Below the pieces are notes generated by a model that was given only the letters and a program-made list of their open reading frames with translations, had not been told where the DNA came from and searched no databases. Of a DNA stretch of 25,008 nucleotides, positions 14,709 to 22,385 are shown piece by piece. Location of the stretch: positions 1-25,008 of the forward strand of contig CAZAKZ010000083.1 in the NCBI GenBank assembly GCA_964485695.1. Direction: 5' to 3'. The translations under genes and the position numbers were made by a program. Position 1 is the stretch's first letter, and each line of letters begins with the position of its first letter. The DNA comes from CAZAKZ01 sp964485695 (GTDB lineage: Bacteria; Planctomycetota; JAFGQW01).

Positions 14709-15629
14709 ATGAATCCGCACTCTCCGGCAGCCCCCATCCTCGAGGCCCTGGCCAGGGAGGGCCCCCTCACGGGTGCCGAGCTGTTCGATGCCACGGGCCT
14801 GGAGCGGTTCACCCTGTGGAAGACCTGTCTGGACCATCCCGACATCGAGTGGAAGGTCGTGGGCCGCCGCTATCTCCGTCTGGACCGGACCGTGGAGGGG
14901 TACGGCCGCCTTTCGCCCTCCATCAAGCGGGAGTTTCTCACCTACACGGTGCTGGGACTGAAGGACCAGTCGGCGGAGGTCAACAGGCGTTCCCGGAGCC
15001 TGGGGGAGGAGATCCGCCGCATCAGTCGGGAGAAGTTCCTCCTCGCCCGGGTCCGGCTCCGGAGCGTGGTGGAGGACGTCGTGGGATCGGATCGGTGCCG
15101 GGACGGCGTCTGCTTCGTCATTGCAGGTGATATCGTCTTTGACATGGCCCACGCGGTGCCCAGGCCTGAGGTGACCACGGGCAAGATGGTCCGGGGGTCC
15201 GACCTCGACATCGTGATCATCGCCAGGGATGGCATTCCAGAGGCCGACCTCGACGTCCTGGACAAGGCCATCCTGCGGGAGAAGTTCCACCTCCTGACCC
15301 ATCCCACCTACCGGGAAGAGATCGACTACATCATCAAGCCAGTTTCCAGGGTCGAGAGGCAGCTGAAGTTCGATACGTTCGAACACATGGTCGCCTGCAA
15401 GATTCTCGACGAGGGGAAGTACCTCCTGGGCAGCCGCCCCCTGTTCGATGAGGTCAAGGCCCTCGTGGAGGCGGCCGGCGTTCCGGCCAGGCTCCGGCAC
15501 CTGGAGGAGGAAGCCCTCCGCTACCGCAGGGCGGGAGAGCAGAAGCTCAAGGCGTCCAGGACTGAGCCCTCCCTGGAGGTCCTGCACCGCTATTTCTACA
15601 CTCGCGAAGAGACCCCGGAGATTTATTAG
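14709..15629 (+). CDS. Winged-helix plus nucleotidyltransferase-like protein
   Basis: The 306-residue protein starts at ATG 14709 with AAAGGG five bases upstream. The N-terminal 60 residues resemble a winged helix-turn-helix: I-L-E-A-L-A-R-E-G-P-L-T-G-A-E-L-F-D-A-T-G-L, then a wing with V-V-G-R-R-Y-L-R-L-D. The centre has R-G-S-D-L-D-I-V-I-I, with the G-S...D-x-D pattern of pol-beta-type nucleotidyltransferases. A third candidate acidic residue lies in E-I-D-Y-I-I. The C-terminal 80 residues are helical. This combination may be a minimal nucleotidyltransferase with an attached DNA- or RNA-binding domain. Its substrate is unknown. It ends the cluster that includes glmM. Confidence 0.72.
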   Translation: MNPHSPAAPILEALAREGPLTGAELFDATGLERFTLWKTCLDHPDIEWKVVGRRYLRLDRTVEGYGRLSPSIKREFLTYTVLGLKDQSAEVNRRSRSLGEEIRRISREKFLLARVRLRSVVEDVVGSDRCRDGVCFVIAGDIVFDMAHAVPRPEVTTGKMVRGSDLDIVIIARDGIPEADLDVLDKAILREKFHLLTHPTYREEIDYIIKPVSRVERQLKFDTFEHMVACKILDEGKYLLGSRPLFDEVKALVEAAGVPARLRHLEEEALRYRRAGEQKLKASRTEPSLEVLHRYFYTREETPEIY

Positions 15630-15656
15630 TGGTGTCCGGCCTCCCGATGAACGGGC

Positions 15657-15685
15657 TTTCCAGGCTGGTTCCTTTTTCCTATAAT
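15657..15685 (+). promoter_or_regulatory. Sigma70-type promoter for the secreted propeller gene
   Basis: TTTCCA (15657-15662, 4/6) and a perfect TATAAT (15680-15685) are separated by 17 bases. The start near 15692 gives a leader of about 64 bases, ending in AAGGAGG seven bases before ATG 15756. Confidence 0.6.
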
Positions 15686-15755
15686 CGGGTCGGATTCACA
15701 CGGAAGGTGGAAAATCGGAATCACGGACAACACACCACAGCAAGGAGGCAAAATC

Positions 15756-17162
15756 ATGCGACTCGCGATATGGCTGATTGTTCTGGGTGGATTGGTTGCA
15801 CTCCCTCTCGGTGCTCAGACCCTGGTCCAGGTGACGAAAAACGGATCGGGCTACTACGATCAGTATCCCGTCATCAGCGAGGACGGCCAGATCTTCGCCT
15901 GGTGTGGGAAAGATCCGGTGGGAGGGAGGAACCAGGTGTGGGTCGCGGACTTGAAGACCCTGAAGCCCAGGATGCTCACCTCGGGGGCCGGCATTCCCAT
16001 CCCCTATCCAATCGGCATCAGCGGCGACGGCTCCACCATCGTCTACATGGAGTCGAACAACCTCTGGACGGTGCCCGCGGCCGGGGGGACACCCAAGCAG
16101 ATCACCAACTACACGGGCACCAAGCGGGTGCGCACTTACGGCATCACCCTGTCCCGGGACGGCCTCCTCGCTTGCTACACCACGTACGACTCCGGCTCGA
16201 GAATATATGATGTGGAGGTGGTGAACACGGTCACCACCAGCATCGTCAACATCACCAAGCACACCTCGAACGACTTCTGCACCGGCGGCATCAGCGGCGA
16301 CGGCAAGAAAGTGGCCTTCACGGCCAACCGGGGGAACGCAGGCGACCAGGTCTGGCTGGCCAATGCCGACGGCACCAACATCCGGAAGCTGACCAACTTT
16401 GCCAAGGGCAATGCGTTTTATCCGAAGCTCGATTTCTGGGCCAGGATCTGCGCCTTCGAGTCCAACCAGAGCAGCCAGTACGAGATCTACACCATCTTCA
16501 CCGACGGCACTGGCCTGGCCAATGTCTCCATGAATCCTAACGGCCAGGACCGGCGGCCCTGGCTATCCACGGATGGAGACCGTGTCACCTGGAAGTCCAC
16601 CCGCGGGAGCAAAAGCGACATTTACATGGCCTACCCCGACGGCACTGGCCTCAGGCAGCTGACACCGTTCGGAAACATGTCTCCGAGCCTGACCAACGCC
16701 TCGCATGCCCTGAACGGCGACGGCACCATCGCTCTCTTCGCCTCTCCATTCGATTACAAGGGCGGCAATCCCGAGAGGGACTACGAGATCTACCTGTGGA
16801 AGGACGCCATCACCCGCACCGGCAGGGCCGCGCCGGGTTCGACCGTGGTATTCAACATGGAGGACGCGTCAAGACCCAATGCAGCGTACGTGGTGCGGTG
16901 CTCCATGGGCCGGAGCCCCGGCATCCCGATTCCCGGCGTGGGCACCGTACCCCTCACCATCGACGACCTTTTCTGGCTCTCCGGTGCGGTACCGGCCATG
17001 TTCCAGAACTTCAACGGCGCTCTCAACGGCCAGGGTCTGGGCGCCGCTTCGGTGGCCATACCCAATGTACCGGCGCTCATCGGATTCGGCTTCTACACGT
17101 CCTTTGTCACCGCCAACCCCGGACCCAAGATCTACAATCCGGTCCTGGTGATCATCCAGTAA
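15756..17162 (+). CDS. Secreted TolB-like (PD40) beta-propeller with C-terminal Ile-Gln domain
   Basis: The 468-residue protein has a clear signal peptide (R-L-A-I-W-L-I-V-L-G-G-L-V-A-L, cleavage near A-Q). Repeated PD40/TolB-type blades follow: I-S-G-D-G-S-T-I-V-Y, I-S-G-D-G-K-K-V-A-F, L-S-T-D-G-D-R-V-T-W, each with a downstream D-G-T-G/N-I/L turn. The last 110 residues form a separate domain ending V-L-V-I-I-Q. This domain matches the C-terminus of the secreted protein at 23845-24777. Such propellers bind protein partners in the periplasm or at the surface; no enzyme motif is evident. The shared tail may be a sorting or attachment domain. The gene is monocistronic: own promoter, strong ribosome binding site and terminator. 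Confidence 0.88.
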   Translation: MRLAIWLIVLGGLVALPLGAQTLVQVTKNGSGYYDQYPVISEDGQIFAWCGKDPVGGRNQVWVADLKTLKPRMLTSGAGIPIPYPIGISGDGSTIVYMESNNLWTVPAAGGTPKQITNYTGTKRVRTYGITLSRDGLLACYTTYDSGSRIYDVEVVNTVTTSIVNITKHTSNDFCTGGISGDGKKVAFTANRGNAGDQVWLANADGTNIRKLTNFAKGNAFYPKLDFWARICAFESNQSSQYEIYTIFTDGTGLANVSMNPNGQDRRPWLSTDGDRVTWKSTRGSKSDIYMAYPDGTGLRQLTPFGNMSPSLTNASHALNGDGTIALFASPFDYKGGNPERDYEIYLWKDAITRTGRAAPGSTVVFNMEDASRPNAAYVVRCSMGRSPGIPIPGVGTVPLTIDDLFWLSGAVPAMFQNFNGALNGQGLGAASVAIPNVPALIGFGFYTSFVTANPGPKIYNPVLVIIQ

Positions 17163-17180
17163 CCAGTAGGGATTCAGCAC

Positions 17181-17218
17181 AAAAAACTCACCCCCGCCAG
17201 CCGCGGGGGTGAGTTTTT
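17181..17218. terminator. Bidirectional intrinsic terminator
   Basis: A perfect 12-bp stem ACTCACCCCCGC/GCGGGGGTGAGT (17186-17197 with 17203-17214) is preceded by A6 and followed by T4. It sits between the convergent propeller gene (stop 17162) and serC (stop 17242) and serves both strands. Confidence 0.93.
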
Positions 17219-17241
17219 AAATTCGGGCTGCTACAAGACCG

Positions 17242-18336
17242 TCAGCCGTTGGCTCCGGCGAAGGCGTTCATGAACTCCACGAAGGAACGGATCTGATCGG
17301 GGGAGACGGCGTTGTACATGGAGACACGGATGCCGCCCACGGACCGGTGTCCCTTGAGTCCGAGGAAGCCGGCCTCGAGGCCGTCGGCCACGAACTTCTT
17401 CTCCAGGTCCTCGTTGGGCAGCCTGAAGGTGACGTTCATGAGCGACCGGTAGTGCTTGTCGGCCACCGCACCCTTGAAGAAGTCCGGGTTGGCGTCGATG
17501 GCGCCGTAGAGAATCTCGCCCTTCTCGGCGTTGCGCTTCTCCATGGCATCGAGGCCGCCCAGGGACTTCACCCACTCCAGGATGGTCTTGAAGATGTAGA
17601 TGCTGAAGGAGGGGGGCGTGTTGAAGAGCGAGTTCTTGTTCCAGTGGGTCCTGTAGGAGAGCATGGTCGGGACGCCTTCGGCCTTCGCCTTCTCCAGGAA
17701 GGACTCGCGCATCACCACCACGGTGAGGCCCGAGGGGCCGAGGTTTTTCTGGGCGCCGGCGTAGGCGATGCCGATGTTCTTCCAGTCGATGCGGTGGGAG
17801 AGAATGTCACTCGACATGTCGCAGCACAGGGGGACGCCCCCGGTGTCTGGAAATTGCTTGAACTGGGTTCCGAATATGGTGTTGTTGGTTGTGATGTGGC
17901 AGTAGCGGGCGTTCGGGTCCAGGTTCAGGCCGTCCAGGGCCGGAAGGGTGTTGAAGTTGGTCTCCTCGCTGGTGCCGGCCACGTTGACGTTGCCGAAGAG
18001 CTTGGCCTCCTTGATGGCCTTCTTGGACCAGGCGCCGGTGTTGATGTAGTCGGCGCTCTGGTCACTCGAGAGGAAGTTCATCGGGATCATGGCGAACTGG
18101 GTGCTGGCACCGCCCTGGATCATGAGCACCTTGAAGCCGTCCGGGATCTCGAAGAGCTCCTTCATGAGGGCCTGGGCCTGCTCGTGCACCTCGTCGAAGT
18201 CCTTGCCGCGGTGGCTCGCCTCCATGATGGAGATGCCGCTGCCCCGGTAGTTCAGGAGCTCCTCCTGAACCACCTTCAGGGCCTCCAGCGGCAGGCCGGC
18301 CGGACCCGGGTTGAAATTGATTTTACGATCCGTCAT
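17242..18336 (-). CDS. serC: Phosphoserine aminotransferase
   Basis: SerC converts 3-phosphohydroxypyruvate and glutamate to phosphoserine and 2-oxoglutarate with PLP, in cytosolic serine synthesis. The 364-residue product has the family start I-N-F-N-P-G-P-A-G-L-P. It also shows I-S-I-M-E-A-S-H-R-G-K, G-G-A-S-T-Q-F near residue 75, and the PLP Lys K197 in A-Y-A-G-A-Q-K-N-L-G-P-S-G. Its length is normal for SerC. GAGGAG lies six bases before ATG 18336. The gene lies 10 bases downstream of serA on the same strand, so the two form a serine biosynthesis operon with the enzymes in pathway order. A terminator follows. Confidence 0.96.
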   Translation of the reverse strand: MTDRKINFNPGPAGLPLEALKVVQEELLNYRGSGISIMEASHRGKDFDEVHEQAQALMKELFEIPDGFKVLMIQGGASTQFAMIPMNFLSSDQSADYINTGAWSKKAIKEAKLFGNVNVAGTSEETNFNTLPALDGLNLDPNARYCHITTNNTIFGTQFKQFPDTGGVPLCCDMSSDILSHRIDWKNIGIAYAGAQKNLGPSGLTVVVMRESFLEKAKAEGVPTMLSYRTHWNKNSLFNTPPSFSIYIFKTILEWVKSLGGLDAMEKRNAEKGEILYGAIDANPDFFKGAVADKHYRSLMNVTFRLPNEDLEKKFVADGLEAGFLGLKGHRSVGGIRVSMYNAVSPDQIRSFVEFMNAFAGANG

Positions 18337-18346
18337 GGCTGTCTCC

Positions 18347-19219
18347 TCACTTCTTCACGAATCCATCGATGAGCTCGATGATGATGTCGCCGATCCTCAG
18401 CAGGTTCTCCTTGGTGGAGGCGCCGAGGTGGGGCAGCAGCACGGTGTTGGGGGCATTGACGAGCGGGCTCGCCTCCGGGGGGTCGCTGTACCAGACGTCG
18501 GTGGCGAAGCCGGCGATCTTACCGCTCTCGAGGGCCGCGGCCACGTCCTCCTCGACCACCACCTTGCCGCGTCCGGTGTTGAGGATGTAGACGCCGTCCT
18601 TCATCTTCGTAATGGCGCCGGCGTTGATCATGCCCTTGGTGGAGTCCACCAGGGGCGTGTTGAGGCTGATGTAGTCGGCCTGACCGAGGGCCGTGTCCAG
18701 ATCCACCTGCTCGATGTTCGGGTCGTTGATGTCCACCACATCGTAGCCGATGACCTTCATGCCGAAGGCGGCGGCGCGACTGGCCACCTCCTTGCCGATG
18801 CGTCCGGCGCCGATGATGGCGAGGGTCTTCTTGAAGAGCTCCGTGCGCTTGAGCTGCTTTTTCAGCCATTCGCCCTTCTTCATGCCCTCGTGGCCTGGAA
18901 TGACATTGCAGGGCATGGCGAGCATCATCACCATGGCCAGCTCGGCGACGGCGACGCTGGACGCCGCTGCGGTGTTGTGCACCTTGATGCCCTTGGACTC
19001 GGCATAGGGTATATCCACGTTGTCGAGGCCGACGCCGCCCCGGATGACGAGTTTCAGGTTCGGAGCCCCGTCAATGTACTCCTGGGTAACTTTGGTCTTG
19101 GACCGGATCAGAACCACGTCCGCTTCGGCCACACGGCCCTTGTCGTCGGTCACCTCTCCGTATTTCTCGAGGCGTCCCGGCAGGCCGGGGTCGAAGGCAT
19201 CCGAGATCAGGATGAGCAT
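18347..19219 (-). CDS. serA: D-3-phosphoglycerate dehydrogenase, short form without ACT domain
   Basis: SerA oxidises 3-phosphoglycerate to 3-phosphohydroxypyruvate with NAD+. The 290-residue protein has the substrate-domain segment I-R-G-G-V-G-L-D-N-V-D, the Rossmann loop G-A-G-R-I-G (137-142) with Asp160 at the NAD site, N-T-G-R-G-K-V-V and catalytic His264 in L-L-P-H-L-G-A-S-T. It stops straight after the catalytic region, so it lacks the C-terminal ACT serine-binding domain of long SerA. Feedback inhibition by serine through that domain is therefore absent. Other 2-hydroxyacid dehydrogenases share these motifs, but pairing with serC makes SerA most likely. AAAGG lies about ten bases before ATG 19219. 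Confidence 0.93.
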   Translation of the reverse strand: MLILISDAFDPGLPGRLEKYGEVTDDKGRVAEADVVLIRSKTKVTQEYIDGAPNLKLVIRGGVGLDNVDIPYAESKGIKVHNTAAASSVAVAELAMVMMLAMPCNVIPGHEGMKKGEWLKKQLKRTELFKKTLAIIGAGRIGKEVASRAAAFGMKVIGYDVVDINDPNIEQVDLDTALGQADYISLNTPLVDSTKGMINAGAITKMKDGVYILNTGRGKVVVEEDVAAALESGKIAGFATDVWYSDPPEASPLVNAPNTVLLPHLGASTKENLLRIGDIIIELIDGFVKK

Positions 19220-19254
19220 CGAGGTATCCCTTTCTTGTCAGGTGATGAGCGGCG

Positions 19255-19282
19255 GAAGAGGCATCGGAGCTCCAGCCTCTTC
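19255..19282 (-). promoter_or_regulatory. Hairpin in the serA leader
   Basis: GAAGAGGC (19255-19262) and GCCTCTTC (19275-19282) form a perfect 8-bp stem around a 12-base loop containing GGAGCTCC. It lies in the roughly 110-base serA 5' leader. No U-run follows, so it is not a simple attenuator. Confidence 0.35.
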
Positions 19283-19338
19283 GGAAATTTTCACTTGCAG
19301 GCCCGGCCCTCACCTCCGGAGGGTGGAACCGGGAAATA

Positions 19339-19366
19339 ATTGTAGACCAAGGCCCGGGAATCTCAA
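19339..19366 (-). promoter_or_regulatory. Sigma70-type promoter of serA-serC
   Basis: On the minus strand TTGAGA (19366-19361) and TACAAT (19344-19339), each 5/6 to consensus, are separated by 16 bases. The start near 19332 leaves a leader of about 112 bases. Confidence 0.7.
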
Positions 19367-19403
19367 GGAGAGTCGGGGCACCGGCAGGGGATCGGGCCGC
19401 GGG

Positions 19404-19622
19404 TCAGCGGCGCTCGTGGTCCGGACACATGTTGATCTGGGCCGGATTCTTGAAGACCTGCTTGTCCAGGTAGCGGCACATGACGCCGTCGTCGTAGACC
19501 TTGCGGCAATGGCGGCAGGTCTTGCACTTGAATCCGGACCCGGCGCCGACCCTGGGCCCGAGCCAGCGCACCAGGACCCAGACGACCACCGCGAGGAGTA
19601 TGAGGGCGAAGAGAACGTCCAT
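19404..19622 (-). CDS. Small membrane-anchored Cys-rich protein
   Basis: This 72-residue protein starts at ATG 19622 with GAGG six bases upstream. One N-terminal transmembrane helix (L-F-A-L-I-L-L-A-V-V-V-W-V-L-V) is followed by a soluble tail with five Cys. The first three are in F-K-C-K-T-C-R-H-C; the others are in M-C-R-Y-L-D and M-C-P-D-H. Their spacing fits a small zinc-ribbon-type knob on the cytoplasmic side. It is separated from the pilus operon by a strong terminator and from serA by its promoter, so it is probably an independent gene. Function unknown. Confidence 0.72.
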   Translation of the reverse strand: MDVLFALILLAVVVWVLVRWLGPRVGAGSGFKCKTCRHCRKVYDDGVMCRYLDKQVFKNPAQINMCPDHERR

Positions 19623-19690
19623 CTGAACCTCGTGCCAGGAATTTGCCGGATTCTACTGGAAATCTCTGGCTCCGGCTACGGGGAAAGCGG

Positions 19691-19727
19691 TAAAGAAAAG
19701 CGGCGGGAAACCGTGGTTTCCCGCCGC
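19691..19727 (-). terminator. Strong intrinsic terminator of the minor-pilin operon
   Basis: GCGGCGGGAAACC (19700-19712) and GGTTTCCCGCCGC (19715-19727) form a perfect 13-bp stem with a 2-base gap. On the minus strand it is followed by TTTTCTTTA. It lies 44 bases after the last gene of the operon. The 12-mer GTTTCCCGCCGC also occurs inside the end of that gene. Confidence 0.9.
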
Positions 19728-19770
19728 AAGGCCTGAGAAGGAAATGTTCAGAAAAGCGTCAGTTTCTCGA

Positions 19771-20279
19771 TCAGTCGGTGGATCGTTTCCCGCCGCGATG
19801 GGAGATCCAGTAGAGTCCCATGCAGATCGAAAGAAAGACACCCACGAGGATGATCTTGATGCCATGGCCGCCCTCCTCGGCCTGGACCGGGGCCGGGGAC
19901 CGCTTCCGGGTCTTTTCCTCCTCGACGTCGCCGTCCGGCGAGGTCATGCGGGGGAGGGCCCGGGAGTAGGTATCGCCGTGCTCCACCATGGCCATCCGGC
20001 GCTCGTAGAGGTCGTCCGGATCGACGTACCGGTTTTCGGTGCGCGTGGCGGCCAGCAGCGCCGGGATGTTCTTGCGGATGCGGGCCTCCCGATCCTCGCC
20101 CACAACGGGGTCCTCGGTGAAGGAGGAGAGGGAGGCCTTACCTGGTCGAAATCCTCCTTGACGAGGCGGACTTTCCGGCCCTCGATGACCGTGTAGTTGC
20201 CCTTCTTCTCTTCCTGCGCGCCGGCAGCGCCGCCGGCCAGGGCCAGGAGGAGGAAGCCAATCATTGTGCTTCGATACAT
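19771..20279 (-). CDS. Frameshifted secreted/membrane-anchored protein at the end of the pilus operon
   Basis: From ATG 20279 one frame gives a signal peptide (M-I-G-F-L-L-L-A-L-A-G-G-A-A-G-A) and the mature start Q-E-E-K-K-G-N-Y-T-V-I-E-G-R-K-V-R-L-V-K. Near 20142 this frame turns into Pro/Arg-rich, unlikely protein. The overlapping frame instead continues sensibly: K-A-S-L-S-S-F-T-E-D-P-V-V-G-E-D, E-N-R-Y-V-D-P-D-D-L-Y, and a C-terminal transmembrane helix (I-I-L-V-G-V-F-L-S-I-C-M-G-L-Y) up to the stop at 19771. Adding one base, most simply a third G in the GGT at about 20142, restores a single frame of about 169 residues. There is no slippery heptamer, so a deletion or assembly error is more likely than programmed frameshifting. 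It starts 4 bases after the PilX-like gene, with GGAG in that gene's end. Function unknown. Confidence 0.68.
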
Positions 20280-20283
20280 GGGT

Positions 20284-22341
20284 CTACTCTCCTTCGTTCT
20301 GGCCGCTGGAGAGGGGAATCCTCTGCAGAACCTTACCGACCGCGTCGCCGTTTTCCGGGTCCAGGAGGAGTCGTTTCTTGACGGGCGGGACGAGAGGAGC
20401 CGAGGAGCCGGAGCCGGCGGTCATGTTCATCAGCTCCTTTTCCAAGTAAGCCCTGTCCTGGATCTCGCCGAATACCTTGGGCAGGGTCACGTTGTTGTTG
20501 GCCCCGCCGCCCAGCAAGCGACGGTCGTGGTTCATGGTGAAGTAGTTGCCGTAGATGATGGATTCGTTGCGGGAGATCATGGCCCCGTTGAAGTCCACGT
20601 AGGTCTTGGTGCGGAAGCCCAGGGTGTGGTTGGTATAGAGCACGCAGTCGAGGCGATTCACGTACATGGAACCCAGATCGCTGTAATTCTTGTAGCCATT
20701 CTTGGGCATGTTGCCGCCCCAGTTCTTCTTCTTCAGCTCTTTGGAGAGGTCGAAATCGGCCAGGGTTGTGGTCCCGTCGTAAACCCCGTCGCCGTCGATG
20801 TCCTCTCCCGAGCCCGGGATGACGTCACCCACCGAGAATCCCTCGGGGATGGCCCCCGCCTCGGCGTCGGCCTGGGAGTAGCGCTCCACGGTCCATTGGT
20901 TGTCCCCCTCCAGGACGTCGTCGTCGGCGGTGTTGCGGATGCCGTCGCGGCCGTTCCGGGTGTTCGGGATGAGGTCGGTGCCGGAATCCTCCTTGCTCTG
21001 GTTCAGGGAGTGGCCGAGCCAGCTACCCACGTAGCGCCGCCAGTCGCTGTTGGAGAAGTCCCCGACGACGACGTGTTCCTTGGCGAAGAGGCCGAGGAGG
21101 TCCTTCTTGTAGTTTTTCTTGATCCACTTCTCGGTGGCGGCCTCGGAGTTGCTTGTTGGTACCCAGGTCTTGGGCGGTTTCTTGTACTCGATGTTCCTGG
21201 GGATGTAGATGTTCCCCTCCACGTAGAAGCTGCCCTGGCCCTTGACGACACCGCTGATGATGAGGTCGCCCTTCACCACCACGGGGCCGTCCAGGAGGAT
21301 GGGTTTTTTCTTGGTACCCAGGAGGAAGAGGTGGCCCTTCTCGCCCTCTTCGTCGCCGTAGACCGCGTTGCTCAGAACCGTCTTGCCGATGCGGACCGAG
21401 GAGGGCTTTACAACCCCGTCCACTTCCCGGGTCTTGGCCAGAGTCTCGTAGAGGCTCATGTCGTTCAGGTTGGGCATGGGCACCGTATCCACGAAGTCAT
21501 GCTTGTTCTTGTCGTCGGCGGCCATGCCGCGGACCCGGTTCGAGCCCACGATGTCCCAGCCCGAGTAGATGCCGCCGTCGCTGCCGTCCTTGACGCCGTC
21601 CTCGTTGTCATCCCTGTACCCCTGCAGGTCGGCGGTGATTTTGTTGCCGTCCTGGGTGATCTTGATGCTGTCGTATTGCGGGCATCCGTTGATGGTGGGG
21701 CGGCGGTTGCCGGCGTCGAACTGGCCGTTGGACCGGACGTTGCCGTTGGAGACGATGGTATCGCCGTAGAACCAGCCCCAGTTGTTGATGAAGTAGGAGT
21801 AGTCGAAGACGCGTCCCGACTTGAGGGCGACGCGCATGGTCTTCTCGATGCGGGCGCTGGCGTTGTATTTCTCCACCCGGCGGTTGCCCACGCGGGCATA
21901 GCGCCCCGGCACGTACGCGTCCACCGTGATGGCGATGTCGCGGTGCGTGTTGCTGGAGTCGATCACGGTGTACTGGATGTTCACGGTGCCGTACATCCTG
22001 CCGTTGTGCACCAGGTCGTGATCCACGTAGACCCGGTTCCGGGCCGCATTGCCGCTGGCGTCCTCGAACAGCGCGTCGATGCCGACGAAAGGCGCCCCCA
22101 GCACCGCCTTGCGGGTGTAGTTCCTCAGCTCGTTGATACCGAGCTCCAGGCCGGCTTCCGCGGTATAAAAGGCCTGGGTCTTGTCCGCCACCAGCTTCGA
22201 ATTCTTGACCTCGGAGATGGAGACCAGGATGGTCGAATAGCTCAGGCCCACCGCGACCAGGGCCAGCAGGGTGGCCAGGATGAGGGCGCTTCCATGCTCC
22301 CTCTTTTTCTCCGGCCGTTTGAATTTCTGTCTGTGTATCAT
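20284..22341 (-). CDS. PilX/GspK-like large minor pilin with calcium-loop-like repeats
   Basis: The 685-residue protein starts with a charged leader and the hydrophobic helix G-S-A-L-I-L-A-T-L-L-A-L-V-A-V-G-L-S-Y-S, which lacks Glu at position 5. That absence, and the A-F-Y-T-A-E-A-G-L-E pattern after the helix, are typical of PilX/GspK-type minor pilins. The long C-terminal region has Asp-rich loops, D-D-N-E-D-G-V-K-D-G and D-I-D-G-D-G-V-Y-D-G, resembling EF-hand/thrombospondin-type calcium sites. A beta-rich region (L-L-D-G-P-V-V-V-K-G-D-L-I-I-S-G-V-V) suggests a beta-solenoid section. ATG 22341 has GGGAG five bases upstream; ATG 22386 overlaps the previous stop as TGATG and is a possible coupled start. 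It probably sits at the tip of a type IV pilus or secretion pseudopilus. Confidence 0.8.
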   Translation of the reverse strand: MIHRQKFKRPEKKREHGSALILATLLALVAVGLSYSTILVSISEVKNSKLVADKTQAFYTAEAGLELGINELRNYTRKAVLGAPFVGIDALFEDASGNAARNRVYVDHDLVHNGRMYGTVNIQYTVIDSSNTHRDIAITVDAYVPGRYARVGNRRVEKYNASARIEKTMRVALKSGRVFDYSYFINNWGWFYGDTIVSNGNVRSNGQFDAGNRRPTINGCPQYDSIKITQDGNKITADLQGYRDDNEDGVKDGSDGGIYSGWDIVGSNRVRGMAADDKNKHDFVDTVPMPNLNDMSLYETLAKTREVDGVVKPSSVRIGKTVLSNAVYGDEEGEKGHLFLLGTKKKPILLDGPVVVKGDLIISGVVKGQGSFYVEGNIYIPRNIEYKKPPKTWVPTSNSEAATEKWIKKNYKKDLLGLFAKEHVVVGDFSNSDWRRYVGSWLGHSLNQSKEDSGTDLIPNTRNGRDGIRNTADDDVLEGDNQWTVERYSQADAEAGAIPEGFSVGDVIPGSGEDIDGDGVYDGTTTLADFDLSKELKKKNWGGNMPKNGYKNYSDLGSMYVNRLDCVLYTNHTLGFRTKTYVDFNGAMISRNESIIYGNYFTMNHDRRLLGGGANNNVTLPKVFGEIQDRAYLEKELMNMTAGSGSSAPLVPPVKKRLLLDPENGDAVGKVLQRIPLSSGQNEGE

Positions 22342-22385
22342 TTCATCTCCCAAGTAGGTTTCAGTATCTGGAATCGAATCCGGCA

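Noticed and set aside
11834..14845. Open frame of about 1000 codons on the minus strand opposite the beta-helix gene and glmM
   Set aside because: It is the mirror of two well-supported genes; its protein is His/Gly/Arg-rich without recognisable motifs.
20130..20150. Programmed -1 frameshift in the last pilus-operon gene
   Set aside because: No X-XXY-YYZ slippery heptamer or clear downstream stem is visible at the frame change; an indel is simpler.
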